DNA of 64,000 nt from Eupeodes corollae (taxonomy: Eukaryota; Arthropoda; Insecta; Diptera; Syrphidae): contig NC_079149.1 of the NCBI RefSeq assembly GCF_945859685.1, forward strand, positions 37,785,136 through 37,849,135, written 5' to 3'. Made by a program: the position numbers and the translations under genes. Below, in pieces: positions 22,531 through 35,792 of the stretch; position 1 is the stretch's first letter, and each line of letters starts with the position of its first letter. The notes below the pieces were generated by a model, which saw only the letters and a program-made list of their open reading frames with translations, ran no database searches and was not told the DNA's origin.

Positions 22531-23755
22531 GCCGTTTTGATACCAAAAACTCGTTTGACATGTGATAGAAATGGAAAGATTTATAGAGAAGCTTCATAGC
22601 GATTATGTAAGAGCCATTTTATCGTATTGACAAAAAAGATTAGGCCTCTAATCTTTGTCTCAGATAGCTCATCAAGTTCGTGAAAGAATGCTTTTCCAAA
22701 GTATTTCATTATAGTGTTTACCAAAGCAGGACATTTGCAGAGCAAATGGATTATCGTTTCACTTTCTCTTTAGTCCTCTTTTGTAAGAGGTACCTAACTT
22801 CTCTGCATGAACTCCTATAGGGCAATGTCCGGTACAAACCGCAACAATTCTGGCTATGTCTTGCCTTGGCCTGCATAAAAGATCGTTTGTACGGGTTTTA
22901 ATATAGGTGAGCCATATCTTCCTACAAACGCAGTTGGTTAAATTGCTACACCTTCAGTTTGATTCATTTTGGTAGATAGAAAAGATTTTACCCTTCATAG
23001 CACCAAAAGGAATGTTAACCATTTCCGCAAGAGAGCTATGAAGGGCTGATCCTTGCCTGGCTAGCTCGTCGGCCCATTCATTTCCCCCCGATACCACTAA
23101 AGCACGGAACCTAGATTAGCGTGACACCGAGGTTAATATTCAGGTTTGCAAGCTCATCGCGATATTGCTGGACCAATTTAGATGAGGATGTGGCCGAGTT
23201 AATTACTTTGTCTGTAAAGATAGCCGCATTTCGGTTTTGGTTTGGGTTTTGTTTAAGTATCTTACTTGCCTCCCTTATTGCCAGCAGTTCAGCCTAAAAA
23301 ACGCTAGCAAAGTCAGGAAGCTTAAAGGATCCTACATTTAGGGACTCAGAAAAGATCCCAGAACCAACTCCGCACTCCATCTTTGAGCCGTCAGTAATTA
23401 GGGTTGAGTCGAAACCACGATTTTATCCTCCAAATCTTCTGTTAATGGGAAAATAACTTTAAAACCCTTACTAAGGCTCAAAGTAGAAGTGCAGTAGTCA
23501 GTGTCAGGTATTCAACGCCAATCCTGAGGTAACAAGAAGCAGAGGCAGGCCTCTTCTCCGGTGGAGTGATCAAGTTGAGGCCGACGCACGTCAACTTGGT
23601 ATTTGATTTTGAAACTAGAGGCAGCAAGTTAGAGATTGAGTAAGCTGGCGAAAGTTATTACTTGAGGCCCAGGAGCAAAATGCGCTGTAGCGCCAACTAA
23701 AGTAAGTAGGTAAGTGAGTTTTTTAAGGCTATTGACCAAGTTTCTCATGATATCG
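22531..23755 (-). pseudogene. R1/LOA-type LINE, RNase H part (copy 2 of 1204-2400)
   Basis: Same layout as copy 1 but more decayed. The WVPGHSG region (about 23090-23115) has extra bases and substitutions that break the frame, and about 20 bases are missing near 22778 in the C-terminal Cys/His tail. About 70 bases near 23610-23690 have no counterpart in copy 1. The flanking ISSxL and TDKVIN segments are still readable. Confidence 0.75.
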
Positions 23756-25094
23756 TCTCATCACGTTTAAGTTGAAGGCAATTGGTGTTTCTCTTCAGTT
23801 TATCACATCGATTTCTTTCTTCAATATAGGCCTTATAAAGTTATATTCAGAAGTTCTTTCTCCAACATTTTCATTTGCCAAATCATTAAGGACCTCTACT
23901 ATTAATGGTATTTAATTCCCTTTAACTGCATTATTTCATCAGAATGCCATAATGTTATGATTAAGATTCACTCAAGTGATAAATTTTAATATATCTACAT
24001 TAAAACACACCTTCCACTCTTGCATCACTTTAACAAGCCAAAATCAACTTCATGAAGGACGAAGTGTAACCAAGACTTTACCATCCAGAAGGCATTCTTA
24101 AAATAATTAAGAAACCATTCTTGATGAGTAATTAGGTCAAAATGCTGCATAGAAATACATAATCCAGTTTGTCGTCTACCATAAGTTCTAAATATGGCTA
24201 CAAGTAGGTATTTATATACATATGTATGGTAAAGACTCACTTAATTCCTATTTTGCTGTATTCAATGTTATGTGTTTCGTGCAGACATTGAATAACGTAA
24301 ACAGTTTATGGCATTTTGGTCTATCGCACAAACAGATCTCAAGTGTGAACGATTTAATCTGAAGCCCAACTGACCAATGCATAAAACTAACGAGAATACA
24401 GTCATAATATTCCCAGCATACTTATGTTATATTCGAACCTACAAAATGGTCTTCTCCTCCTTCACATTGCGTTAATTTAAAATATAACTCCTTTCATTTG
24501 CATTCCTCCAATCCTGGCCACTTTTAATCCAAGGTGCTATATTGGAACTATGTACGACAAGAGTGTATACCTTGTGTTGGTGGTATGCAATATACACAGT
24601 TCAGTGTTCCTATAGCCTATTGTATGGAATTCTCTTAGAATTAGGCCATGGCATTATGGTGAAACATTCATTAGAAGTGACATTGGAGACGACGACGACG
24701 CACGATAACGACGACGACCACTGGCATAACTATGCTCACGTGGGGCTGTTCTTGATGTGGATGGACTCTTTGATAAAATTCTGGTGAATGCAGAACTCAT
24801 GATGATTACACCTGCCTGACGGCTACGTCATCTGTACGGTCTAATAAAGAAGGCTTGAATTAAAGTGCTTTTGGTGGCATAGCATTCAAGAGGTTACCAT
24901 TAAAAATGTTTCTAAAGCATTTTTTTCTATACGCTTTTGTGAGTTTTTTTTTAATAAGTATTAAGAGTTGCCATTTAGATATATAGAGAGTCACCAGGGT
25001 TCACGTTTAACAAAAATGTCTTCAAACGGAAAATATCAACGTTAAGTTAGAACCAATGTTGCAATATTTTGCAAAAAAAAAGCTGCATAATAAC
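23756..25094. other. Non-coding stretch, duplicate of 2401-3750
   Basis: Nothing coding recognised. The short frames at 24025-24240 and 24542-24787 correspond to those of copy 1 but have different ends, which argues against selection on them. Confidence 0.55.
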
Positions 25095-25543
25095 AATTAC
25101 AATTACAATAACAATAACAATAACAATTACAATTACAATTACAATTACAATTACAATTACAATTACAATTACAATTACAATTACAATTACAATTACAATT
25201 AAAATTACAATTACAATTACAATTACAATTACAATTACAATTACAATTACAATTACAATTACAATTACAATTACAATTACAATTACAATTACAATTACAA
25301 TTACAATTACAATTACAATTACAATTACAATTACAATTACAATTACAATTACAATTACAATTACAATTACAATTACAATTACAATTACAATTACAATTAC
25401 AATTACAATTACAATTACAATTACAATTACAATTACAATTACAATTACAATTACAATTACAATTACAATTACAATTACAATTACAATTACAATTACAATT
25501 ACAATTACAATTACAATTACAATTACAATTACAATTACAATTT
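25095..25543. repeat. (AATTAC)n hexanucleotide array, ~75 units
   Basis: About 449 bases of AATTAC, the counterpart of 3751-4537 but some 56 units shorter. The interruptions differ too: the left flank has AATAAC variants and a single AATTAA near 25197. The long Thr-Ile frame (25069-25566) and the minus-strand Val-Ile frame through here are artefacts of the repeat. Confidence 0.97.
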
Positions 25544-26731
25544 TAATCCATACCAGAACCGCATAATTATATGAACCATGACAAAAAAAGGATTGCTTGG
25601 CAACACTTGACATCCTTGGCTCCCCTCGGCTAATTATATTTATACCGAAGTCAATGATAGGTTTCCATACATATGGATCCACAAACACGATTATAGTAGG
25701 TCCTTTACACATATCATTTTCATATGATGGAATGGAACCCTCTTCTTGAGAAGCGTTATCATACATTTCGACAGCTAAGACTGAAAATACATAGATTGTA
25801 GGAACTCCCTTCTGCATCCGCATGTTCAAGAAGTTCTGCAATCTTCAATAGATACACATATGTATGCATAATAGCCAAAGCAAAGGGAGGGTTGAGTTGG
25901 GACTGAAAGACATCGTAGATGATATGTTTGCACAGGCCGATGGTTATCTTGTTTCCATTAACAATGTGCGTGCTATTTGCATGGATTATTGATAAACTGT
26001 AAACATTTAATGGACATTGCTGTTTCTGATGCTGCAACTGCTGTTGCTTTTGATGCAACTGCAATGCATGTTCACAATACTTATACGTGTCGTATATCTA
26101 GACGGTTGTTAATCTTTGCTGACTGAATGTGTTCATTTGTTGTATGGAGCTGCATATGTACTTATTACATATCTAAACATAATTATATGTTATGTGTAAT
26201 AGGAAATTATTCAGGAATTGATTATGTTGCTTTATGTTTGAATAATGTAAACTATTCCAATGCAAAGAAAGAACGAGAGAGAAACTTGCATATGTTAAGC
26301 TTTTATACATCTTCTGGTCTTTCTACTTGCAATGGAAATGTCCAAGGAAATGTTGAAAATATAATAACTAAGTTTACAAAGCTTAACATAGGTTTTCTTT
26401 TATAACATAACAACTTCCAAAGTATTGAGAAAATTTTCCCATGCACAACTTTATTGAAATATAAAATTAATGAATACATTTTTGAATAATTAAAAAGCTA
26501 AAGAACATGAAATTGTTGATATTGGAATGTTTTGTTTTAAGGTAGTCATTGTCAGTTTCGAATTCGAAACATCATGTTTTACAATTAAAAAAAATGACAA
26601 AATAAAGCTGAACAAAGATTTGCTAACTATATTTAAATCAAAATTCTGTCATCCTTATTTGTACCGAAAAAGTACGAATAAATTTACGGTGTTAATGCTT
26701 ATGAAAGATCTGACTAGTTTTAAACAACAAT
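25544..26731. other. Non-coding stretch, duplicate of 4538-5759
   Basis: Nothing coding recognised. The minus-strand frame 25759-26064 starts in a CAA/CAG-rich patch (HQKQQQLQHQKQQ) and is interrupted in copy 1. Confidence 0.5.
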
Positions 26732-27376
26732 AGGTGACGTTTTTTTCGTCGTCCTTAGCTCAAGAGATATCTAGTAAAATTTTGAGAAAAATAAAATTGA
26801 CAACTTTTTTTATAAAAATAAGAACCTTAAAAAAACATTACTCCAAGTTGGTGAAAATTGAATTTCAACTCATATATCTTTTCAAAAACTTGAGATTATG
26901 GCTTCAAACTTATTTTTTCTTATAAAATATATTGTTTTCAACATTCGGTAAAATGTTGAGAAAATTCTTATTGACAGTTTTTTACAAAAAACTAAAAAAT
27001 TAAACAAAATTACTCAAAGTTGGTAAAAATTGATTTTCGTCTCAAATATCGTTTCAAAACTTTGAAATATTGGTTTTAAACTACTTTTATCTTTTAAAAA
27101 ATGTTGCTTTCGACAAAAATTTTGAGATGAATCTAAATTCATCCAATTTATAAAATTTAAGAAATGCTACTAAAATTGGTAAAAATTGGTTAACGAGTAA
27201 AAAACCCGTTAACAAAAATAGATTCTGAAATCAAACTATTTCCTCATATGCAAAATATTGTTATTAGTTTTTAATTTTTTAGAGTAATTCAATTGACAAA
27301 TTCTATTCCAAAATTTTTAAGCAAATTGACAGACAAGATGGGAAGTTATCAGTTGGGTTGCATCCCGGCCTCTTTT
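26732..27376 (+). repeat. AT-rich repeat family, copy keeping its right terminus
   Basis: Duplicate of 5760-6415 with about 330 bases of the hairpin-side arm deleted near 26768. Unlike copy 1 it runs on to the natural family end: GACAGACAAGATGGGAAGTT, then TTGCATCCCGGCCTCTTTT at about 27376. Confidence 0.8.
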
Positions 27377-27502
27377 AAAAATTATTTTTAAATACAAAAT
27401 TTTTAGTGTAACTCATTTTGTTTTTCTTTGCTTCAAAAAAAAGTTGATTTTTGAAAGAGTGTGTCTATTAATAAAATGACTTGTGCACGGCTCAGATGAA
27501 TC

Positions 27503-29925
27503 AAAGACTTACTTACTTACTTAAAGTGGCGCTACACTTCGGGCGGACCTGGGCCTCAACCAACATGCGTCTCCAGCCAGCTTGGTCCCTAGATAGCTAT
27601 AGCTGTGTCCAGTTTCGCACGCTAAGTTGGTTGAGGTCTTCACCCTCCTGAGTGCGCCATCTGAGTCGTGGTCTTCCTCTGCTGCGCCATCTATGCTGGA
27701 TTGGATTTGAAGACGTTCCCAGCCATATAAGTCGTTGGATATTAATTCTTCTAACTAGTTTAGTGTCGCTGTACAGCCCGTACAGTTCATCGTTATATCT
27801 TCTTCTCCATCCATGCGTACCGGACCAAAAGTCACCCTAAGATTTTTTTTCTCGAAGCATCCTAAGACGTTCTCATCTTTCTTTGACAGGGTCCAGGCCT
27901 CAGCGCCTTAAATAAGAACCGGGATGATTGTGTCTTATAGGTAGTGATTTTAGATGCTCGAGAAAGGACTTTAATTCTCTATTGCCTTTTAAGTCCAAAG
28001 GAGCAGCGATTTGCAAGAGTTATTCTTCGTTTGATTTCAGCGCTGGTGTCGTTGTCGGTGTTAATAGCGGTACATTGGTAGACAAAGTCCTTAACTATCT
28101 CAAAGTTATAGCTGTCCATGGTGACGTGTTGTCCAAGACGTCGTTGTCAATGTCCTTTTTTGATGACAGCATGTTCTTGGTCTTGCCCTCATTGAATACT
28201 AAACCCATCTTTTTCGCTTCCATCGCAATTGTCAATAACCCTCCACTGACATCACCCTTTGATCTTCCAATAATGTCAATCCGAGTAATTGGATGGACCT
28301 TTGGAAGACGAAGATTGTGCTTGTAGTGCTGATTGTTGAGTTTTGCACAATTCTTTGCAGAACGATTTTGAAGAAGTCGCATGACAGTGCATCGCCTTGT
28401 CTAAAACCTTTTTTGACATCAAATGCATCGGTGAGATCTTTTCCGACCTTGATAGAGCAGCGTGCATTCTCCATCGTCATTCTGCACAAACGGATAAGTT
28501 TGACAGGGATGCTAAAAGAAGACATTGCTCTCTAGAGCTCTTCCCTATAGATTCTGTCATACGCGGTTTGAAAATCTATAAAGAGATGGTTGGTATCGAT
28601 TTAAAGCTCCTGATTTTTCCCAAGATCTGCCGTAGTGTGAATATTTGGTCGATAGTGGACTTTCCTGGTCTGAAGCCACACTGATAAGGACCAATCAGGT
28701 TGTTGACGAATGGCTTCAGACGTTCACATAATACGGCAGAGAGGATCTTATACGCAATGTTAAGGAGACTGATGCCTCTGTAGTTGGTGCAGTTTAGAGG
28801 GTCTCCTTTCTTATATATCGGGCACACTATGCTGACATTCCACTCATCGGGCATGCTTTCTTCCGACCATATTTTGCAGATGAGTTGGTGCTCCGTACCA
28901 AGTCAGCGATTGCTGCTTTAAATAGTTTGGCAGCGATGCCGTCAGCTCCATCAGCTTTCTTCGACTTTGGATATAGCTATCTTCACTTCTTCGAGGTCAT
29001 GTAGGCGGAATTGTTGATCTGAATCGCCTAGGTTAAGTGGTTCTATCTCCCTTACAGAGGAATTCGTTTCGTCATCGCCGTTATATCATGTGGAGAAGTG
29101 GTCTTTCCATATTCTCAACATAGACTGTGGTTCTACTACGATGTTCCTCTGATCGTTCTTACCAGGCTTCGGTTCGTTTTTGGTACCCTTGGTAGGTTTT
29201 CTTACCTTTAGGTAAAATTTACGAACCTCATTCCTGTTGTGACATCCCTCTATCTTCTTGATCGCGCGCTTCTAATGCTGCCCTTTTTTCCATGTAAGAA
29301 GCCGGTGTTCCTCTCTCCTTTTCTGCTCGTAGAGCTCGCGAGCAGCTCTCGTCCTTTTGTGGAGCGCCGTTTTGTATGCCTCTTTTTTCGCTGCGTGAGC
29401 TTGCCGGCATTCGTCGTCAAACCAGGGGTTTCGCTGTGGTGGCCGTGTGAAACCTAGCACTTCAGAGGCGGAATCTCTGATGGCTTCAAGGCAATGTTGC
29501 CACTGGTTTTCAATGCTTAATGCAGGCAGCATAGGATTCCTTAAGAAGTTACTAGAGACTCGATCGGAAAAGGACATGGCAGTCTCTTGCGATTGTAGCC
29601 GTCTAACATCGAAACTTTTCTCAGTACCTCCTTGTTTTGGCTTGGACCGGGATATCCGTAGTCGTACCTTGGCTTAATCGAGGTAGTGGTTAGAGTCAAT
29701 GTTTTCCCTTCCTAATTTTCGGATATCCTGTATACTGGAAAAGTGTAGTGCGTCGATCGCAATGTGGTCAATCTGGTTGACATGTCGATATTAAGATGTG
29801 TTGCTACCAAAACGTCTCACCCCGCAACGAAATCAATCAGTCTGAATCCTTCGGAGGTGCATCTCCCGATTGTGCCACCAAAGATGTCTTCTCTTCCTAG
29901 ATTGGAGTTAAAATCTCCTAAAATG
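27503..29925 (-). pseudogene. RTE-type LINE (copy 2 of 7946-10315) with (TAAG)n tail
   Basis: Reads leftwards from about 29925. It holds the endonuclease remnant, a linker (29272-29577, WFDDECRQAHAAKKEAYK), and an RT start (28576-28854, MPDEWNVSIVCPIYKKGD, NYRGISLLNIAYKILSAV, QCGFRPGKST). A motif A region near 28570 and motif B GFRQGDALSCDFF (28390-28430) follow; the YADD segment of motif C is deleted near 28280. A degraded C-terminus leads to a 3' end with three to four TTAC units on the plus strand (27504-27518), that is a (TAAG)n tail as expected for RTE elements. Motif B is canonical here, unlike the two copies in the first duplicate. Confidence 0.85.
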
Positions 29926-30366
29926 AATCAAAGAGTGGTAAAAAATATTGATGTAACCTAAATGATGAACATTTTGACCACAACTCCAAGCGCGGCTATG
30001 AAGTCTCGAAAATTGTCAGTAAAATTCTGAAAATCTAAATGGATCCTTAATATGCTTAAAATGATCCATGTTTTCCGTTCCATTTAAAAGTGACAAATTT
30101 GTGATTGCACCTTACTTGTTCGAAGATGAGGCTGATGTAATTCTTATACGGAGAAGTGATTGTTTTATCGAGTTTGTATTACTTAAAGGCTTTTCATTAT
30201 TAGAATTCATCAAACTTTAACAAGGAAGGTCTTTATTTTTAGAAAGACTGTTTCATAACAGAAACGCTCAAAATCACAATTTCGCAAGAAAAGCTTCCCA
30301 AGCGTGTTATTTTTCGAAGGAGTGATAACTATTGGTTCTATAAGACTTTAGCGTGAAGGCTTGACA
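29926..30366. other. Short non-coding spacer, duplicate of 10316-10727
   Basis: No coding sequence. It carries about 30 bases near 30052-30085 that copy 1 lacks. Confidence 0.45.
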
Positions 30367-32704
30367 ATGGTAAGGTTAGGTTATAGTGGCTGTCCAAGAT
30401 GGAAACGGACACATTAAGGCCAATTTAATGGCCCATTGTGATACCACATGAATCTTGAGGCTTCCTCCTAAGCTCAATAGAACCAGCTTCAGTCCCTTAC
30501 GAAACGTGAGAGTCTGATTATACCGATATGATTTAGCTCGTTTAGATCGTTAAAGAAGAATTATCCAAGGTAATTCTTGCGTTCTCGAGCTAGAGCAGGT
30601 CATGTGCAGAGAAGATGAAGAACCGTTTCTTCCTCTTTGTCGTCCAAACAGCTTCCGCAAAAGTCATTTGAAAATACGCCTAGTCTCGTGTCGTGCTTTC
30701 CTATTAGACAGTGTCCGGTTATGATACCTATTACGAGCAAGCACCTTGAACGTTTTAAATCCAGTGTTGGCCAGATGTTTTTTGTGACCTGACAAGTGGT
30801 GATGTTATTCCATCTGGTGTCTGCCCTCCTCACAGCGTCTTGCATTAGCAACAGTTTACAAGTAGCGATTGGTATGTCAGTATGCGCCAAACGTGGTAGT
30901 ATGGGCTGCACTGTACCGTTCTGCCTTATAGTTTCTTTATGGAACGGTACCCAGCAAAGGTGAATATTAAACTGTTGTGCCATCTCCATTTGAGATGATC
31001 GACAGTTAAAAACGGTAATAGCGCTTTAAGAGACAGAGTCCAGTGATTTGATAGCAGCCTGACTATCTGAGAAAATACGGATATCAGATGTTAATAACAC
31101 GTTTTCTTTTATCGCCAAAAGTTCCGCTTGGAACACGCTACAATAATTGGGATGGGGGAATGAGAGACTTAATTTCAGTCGTTCAGAGTACACACATCCA
31201 CCAACCCCTTCTTCTGTTTTTGACCCATCTGTATAAAAATGGATTGACTCATCTTCCAGGAATGTCCTATCCTCCCAAAAAGATCTGGGAAGTAAAGAAA
31301 TCTGAACATTTCTGCAGAATTGCAGTTGGGGGTGGTGTAGTCTGTGTGCTTTGGAATTGATTCTAAATACCTAACAATTACGGAGATGCCAATGTTGTTG
31401 TAAGTACACTAAAACGAAGCTTGGAGGCGAATACTAGAGCTTGTAGCTATTTCTTTGCTAAAAATGTCAGGTGGAGTAATAAGTCCAGTGCCGCAAATGG
31501 GGTCGTGCGAAGCGATCCGCTTTAAAATAGGCAAGCTGAACGTTGGGCTTTCTTTAATCTGTCGCGGTTTAAAGCTTTCTCTAAAGCAGTCCACAATACT
31601 GCAATACCGGGTTGTAAACCCCATTTATTACCAATAGCTTTTTCGCAAGAAAAGAGAGCTACAGTAGCTTTTTTGACGCTTTCCTGTACGTTGCGTTTCC
31701 AATTTAGTTTTTTTGCTTAAAACAAGAGCCAGGTATTTAGTCTCATCTGAGAATTTTAATTGGATTCCTTTAATTTAGGGAGGGTTGACAAATAGAATTT
31801 TGTATCTTCTTGAAAATCAGACCAGATCGGTTTTGTGTGGGTTGTGATGGTTGTGATTTTGTAAGAGTTCTTTTAGGATGTTAAGCTTTCCTGAAACTGC
31901 TATATAGCAACGTCGTCCACATAGGCTATCACTCTGAAACCCTTCGCATCCAGACTAGTTAGGATTTCATTCACCATTAGGTTCCAGAGAAGAGGGGATA
32001 GAACGCCACCTTGCGGTGTCCCTCTACTAACGAATCGTCTACTAGAAGAGTTGCCCAGTTTTGAGCTAATTATTCTGCTAGTAAGCATTAAATGAATTAA
32101 CTCCCGAAGCGAACTCCCTACACGTCCACGTTGTTAAAGGCAGATAAACAATCATAGTGAACTCTTTATGATGGAGGGAATATTCGACGGTGCGTACTAA
32201 AGTGTGTGACGCTGTTTCCACCGATTTACCTTTACAGTAGGCATGTTAAGACGAAAACAGAAGTCTTGTATCGATACTTGCCCTTAAATGCCCTTAAGAA
32301 GGAACGATGATAGACTTATCTTTAGATCTTTAGGATTGACTTTGGAGCATTTACCTGCTTCAGGTATAAAAACAACTTTAACTTCTCTCCATGCCGAGGG
32401 AACATAGACCAGGTAAAGACAGCTGGTAAAAATTGCCTCAAGGATTGGTGCAATTATGTCAGAATTCTTTTTTAGCTCGGTTGATATTATTCCATCTGGT
32501 CCTGCAGATTTAAATGGTTTGAAGCTGTTGAGAGCCCATTGTAGCTTATCCCTTGTGATCAGACCTTGTGGATATGTTGTATTTGAACTTGAACGTATAT
32601 AATTGTTGCAAGTTTCGGTAAGAGAACTACCACGAAAGTTAGTGTCCAATAGTAAGTTCAGCGATTCATTACTTGAATTTGTCCAGGAGCCGTCTGCATT
32701 TTTA
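30367..32704 (-). pseudogene. R1/LOA-type LINE (copy 2), 5' part deleted
   Basis: Counterpart of 10728-13760. RT fingers are at 32284-32649 (FKPFKSAGPDGI, then PSAWREVKVVFIPEAGK). The palm at 31900-32088 reads GTPQGGVLSPLLWNL, intact where copy 1 has a stop, but motif C reads YVDD rather than YADD. RNase H keeps FYTDGSK-type and VFQAELLA motifs, so the glutamate changed in copy 1 survives here. The tail at 30600-30989 has GHCLIGKHDTRLGV and ends HLLCT. The endonuclease end and linker present in copy 1 are removed by a deletion with its breakpoint at about 32704. Confidence 0.85.
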
Positions 32705-35443
32705 AAAGCAAACAGTCATTCTTACAATAAAAATAAATAACAATTGAGTTTTTAAACGGCATACCAAGGTATTAACTACAAAACTTTAATCACAAAAACT
32801 TTTATTTAATGACAAACAAGTAATTTAATAAATTTTATCTTTGATCAAGAAGTTTTTAAAACATTGGACCCAATATTTGATACTTTTATAATTAAAAAGC
32901 AGTCCTAAGTTTCGAATGTCATTCTCTATCCCGTTTCATCACATTCAGAACTTGACCTTGTCTAAGTGGATAAATTATATGAATTTCAATTTCATTTGCC
33001 TCCTCCACTGAGTTAGCAGTTTCACATCATTATTCCAAATCATTGAAGTTTAACTTTCGTCTGGCCACCTCCTTGAAAAACATAGCCGCCTATTCTTAAT
33101 ATACCGCATAACAATTTTAACGCATTCCTTTTTAATGTTGGCTTTGCAAAAATCGTCATCATTACCACCGAAGCTATATTCCAACCGAATGCTTCCAAGT
33201 TTTTATTTTAGTTTTTGTTAATGGTTTTGGTAAAAGCGATTTCGAGCGTTGAGAATTCAAATCGTTCCGATAATTCCATCTACATTTTTTTAACGTTTTT
33301 GTTGACACTTTAACTACGAGAATACTATTTTTTTATGTCAAAAGTTGTGAATATTAGATTTTAACGCCTCTTTCAAAAGTGAAAATATTTTCTTTATGAA
33401 AACTGAAAAGAAATAAGCAAACAAAATCTCAAAAAGACAAACTTAATGCAATTCCCCCCTAAATTTTTTTTGTACCTATAGCCTTCTTAATTTTTTCGTT
33501 GGTTAAGTTTTGCTAAAGTGTTCTTGACATTTCAGTATCATTTTTGTCTTCGCCGTCTTCGTTTTGGGTTTTCATTTCACTTCGTTTTTCCACTTCCATC
33601 AGTGCTTCAAAATGCACTTTTATGATATTTTTTTCGGCTAAGCGAAATAAAAAAGGAATAAAATAATAAAAATGAAATCTTTAACGAGTTCGCTCGACAT
33701 CAATCGTTTATGAGGAGCTATCTTCTTTTCTTATTCTTTTGCAAGGATTCGATAAGGATTCATGTTTTCGTTGTTGTTGTTTTTGTTTGACTCGTTCCAT
33801 CATTGGAACCGTGAGAACACAAGTGAGTGGCAAACACTTGAAATGATAAATTATTTATGCTGATTCTGCTCAAGAGGAAAACAGGAATGATGATGGCAAT
33901 GGCATTGGCAACAAGGACAACAACATTACCAACAAGGATCATGATAAGTAGGTAGGTGTATATACTATACCGTACTGTACTGTACATATAGCTTACCTAC
34001 ATATGACAGCTAACTCATTTTGTTTTGCCAAATTTGGTTTGGGGAAACGTTGCTGAAGAAGAAGGAAGACGAAGACGTTTTTGCCAAGGAGTTTTTGTTT
34101 GGCAAAGATGGCAGCGAACAAGACTTAAGTTAGGATAATAGAAATTGATTAACGTGTTATTAGCTGAAAATGGAAGAAAAACCTGAAGCAAGACGATATT
34201 TTCAGTGCAGAGTTATTGTGGTTGTAAGAATTACTTCCCTTTGTTTCGGATTCCCTCGATTTATTTCTATAATGTGCGGATTCTGTTTTATTTTCGACGT
34301 TACGTTTCTTCGGGTTCCATCACTGGATCAGCCAACGTGAAGACGGGAATAAAATGATTGCATCAATTACTTTTATTTGGTGACATAGTCCCCATCATCA
34401 CCCTTCCTTCCAGCATCAAGGTAGCTCAAGAAGTGGATCTTTTGTTTATATGTATGTTTTTGACTGTGCAGAAATCGATTCGAAAGGAAAGATTGATTTC
34501 CCATGTTTCATCTGGCTTATAAGTAGGGCTTTTGATACTTACAGACATTATACCATTGTGCGTTGACAAGGAACACAATATTAGTTATTTGAAGGTATTT
34601 ATTATGTTTTTTTATATATATAAGGATATATATTTATTTGTAGCGTCTTTCCATAGGCGCCGGCTGGTTTAGCATTTTTTGTTATGTTTATCTTGAGTGT
34701 ACGCTGTCAGATAAAATTCATAAAATTCATACATTTTGAGTGATGTTCTATATCTATAAAAAAAAAACTGGGTTTATATTTAAGTTGAAGAGCTTCTTCT
34801 TCTTTGCTGATTTGATATATAAAATACAAACAGCATAAATCCTTGCTACCTGATATTATGTTAGGATTTAAGCTTAAGAGGACATAATTTTTTCTTTTCT
34901 TTGAAATTATCGATTTATGAGGTGACAAAGTGGTGAAATATAGTCCTGAAATTATTTCAAGAAAAAATACTTTTAGGTAATGTTTCAAAAGCTCTTAAGA
35001 TTATAATAAAAACATAATTTATAAGAAATGTTTGGTGTTATTTTTTTTTTGTGGACATTTATTATAAGATAGACCATTGTTAGTGTTTTAGCCCTTAGCA
35101 GGGCCGTAATGATAGGTCTTATCAGTGGTATATTTATTATTATGTCATTACTAAACGGTTATTGTTTTTTTTTTTTTTTTGGTTTATATATAAAAAGCTA
35201 AATACAATATATTCAGGGATACATTTTGGATACAAATTTTATGTGATTATAAAAGTTCGGAGTTGTAATTTTAGTGTGAGAAACAATGTGATTCAAATGG
35301 CTGAACCAAAGCTTAAAATTATGCGACCAGAAATCTTCTCATATAACAAAATTATGATTCTTCGTTTTGCGTGCCTTAAACATCTATTTGGTACCCCATT
35401 TTTAAGTTCAAGTGGTGATGTATAGTCGGAGTCATTTCACTAT
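32705..35443. other. Host-like non-coding block, duplicate of 13848-16568
   Basis: No gene recognised. It matches copy 1 closely, with small indels such as about 30 bases lost near 33770 and a 30-base extra piece near 32960-32990. The hydrophobic minus-strand frame of copy 1 persists at 33760-33987. Confidence 0.5.
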
Positions 35444-35538
35444 AAAAAATAAATTGAGAAAATAGTTGAGAACTAGAACCTAGTGACTAACAACTCTCAG
35501 CCATTCCTGTGTGCGAGTAGTTTTATCAGGGATGGAGG
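35444..35538 (-). repeat. tRNA-derived SINE, 3' fragment (copy 2)
   Basis: Same antisense SINE fragment as 16569-16663 (GCCATTCCTGTGTGCGAGTA at 35500-35519). It shares the 5' truncation point, so the insertion predates the two duplicate copies. Confidence 0.8.
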
Positions 35539-35792
35539 AATACAAAATTAGTATTCAGTTATGTTTTCACTTTTTAAGTTTCTTGAAATTTTAAGAATTG
35601 TTCGCTTATTTGGTCAAGTATGACAATCAAATAGTGGCGACTTTAAATTACCGCAGCACGAATTTCCTTTTGATTTTGTTTGTACAGTTAGGTAGGGGTC
35701 TCAATAGAACATGATTTAAATATTAAGGAGGGAAAAAAACTTTGAGTCATAGAAAAAAATATTTTCTTTTTCGGACTTAATCCTACTTTTTT

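Noticed and set aside
25047..25841. 264-residue minus-strand frame and 165-residue plus-strand Thr-Ile frame
   Set aside because: Also by-products of the hexamer array in copy 2; the short non-repeat ends have no motif and are not joined in copy 1.
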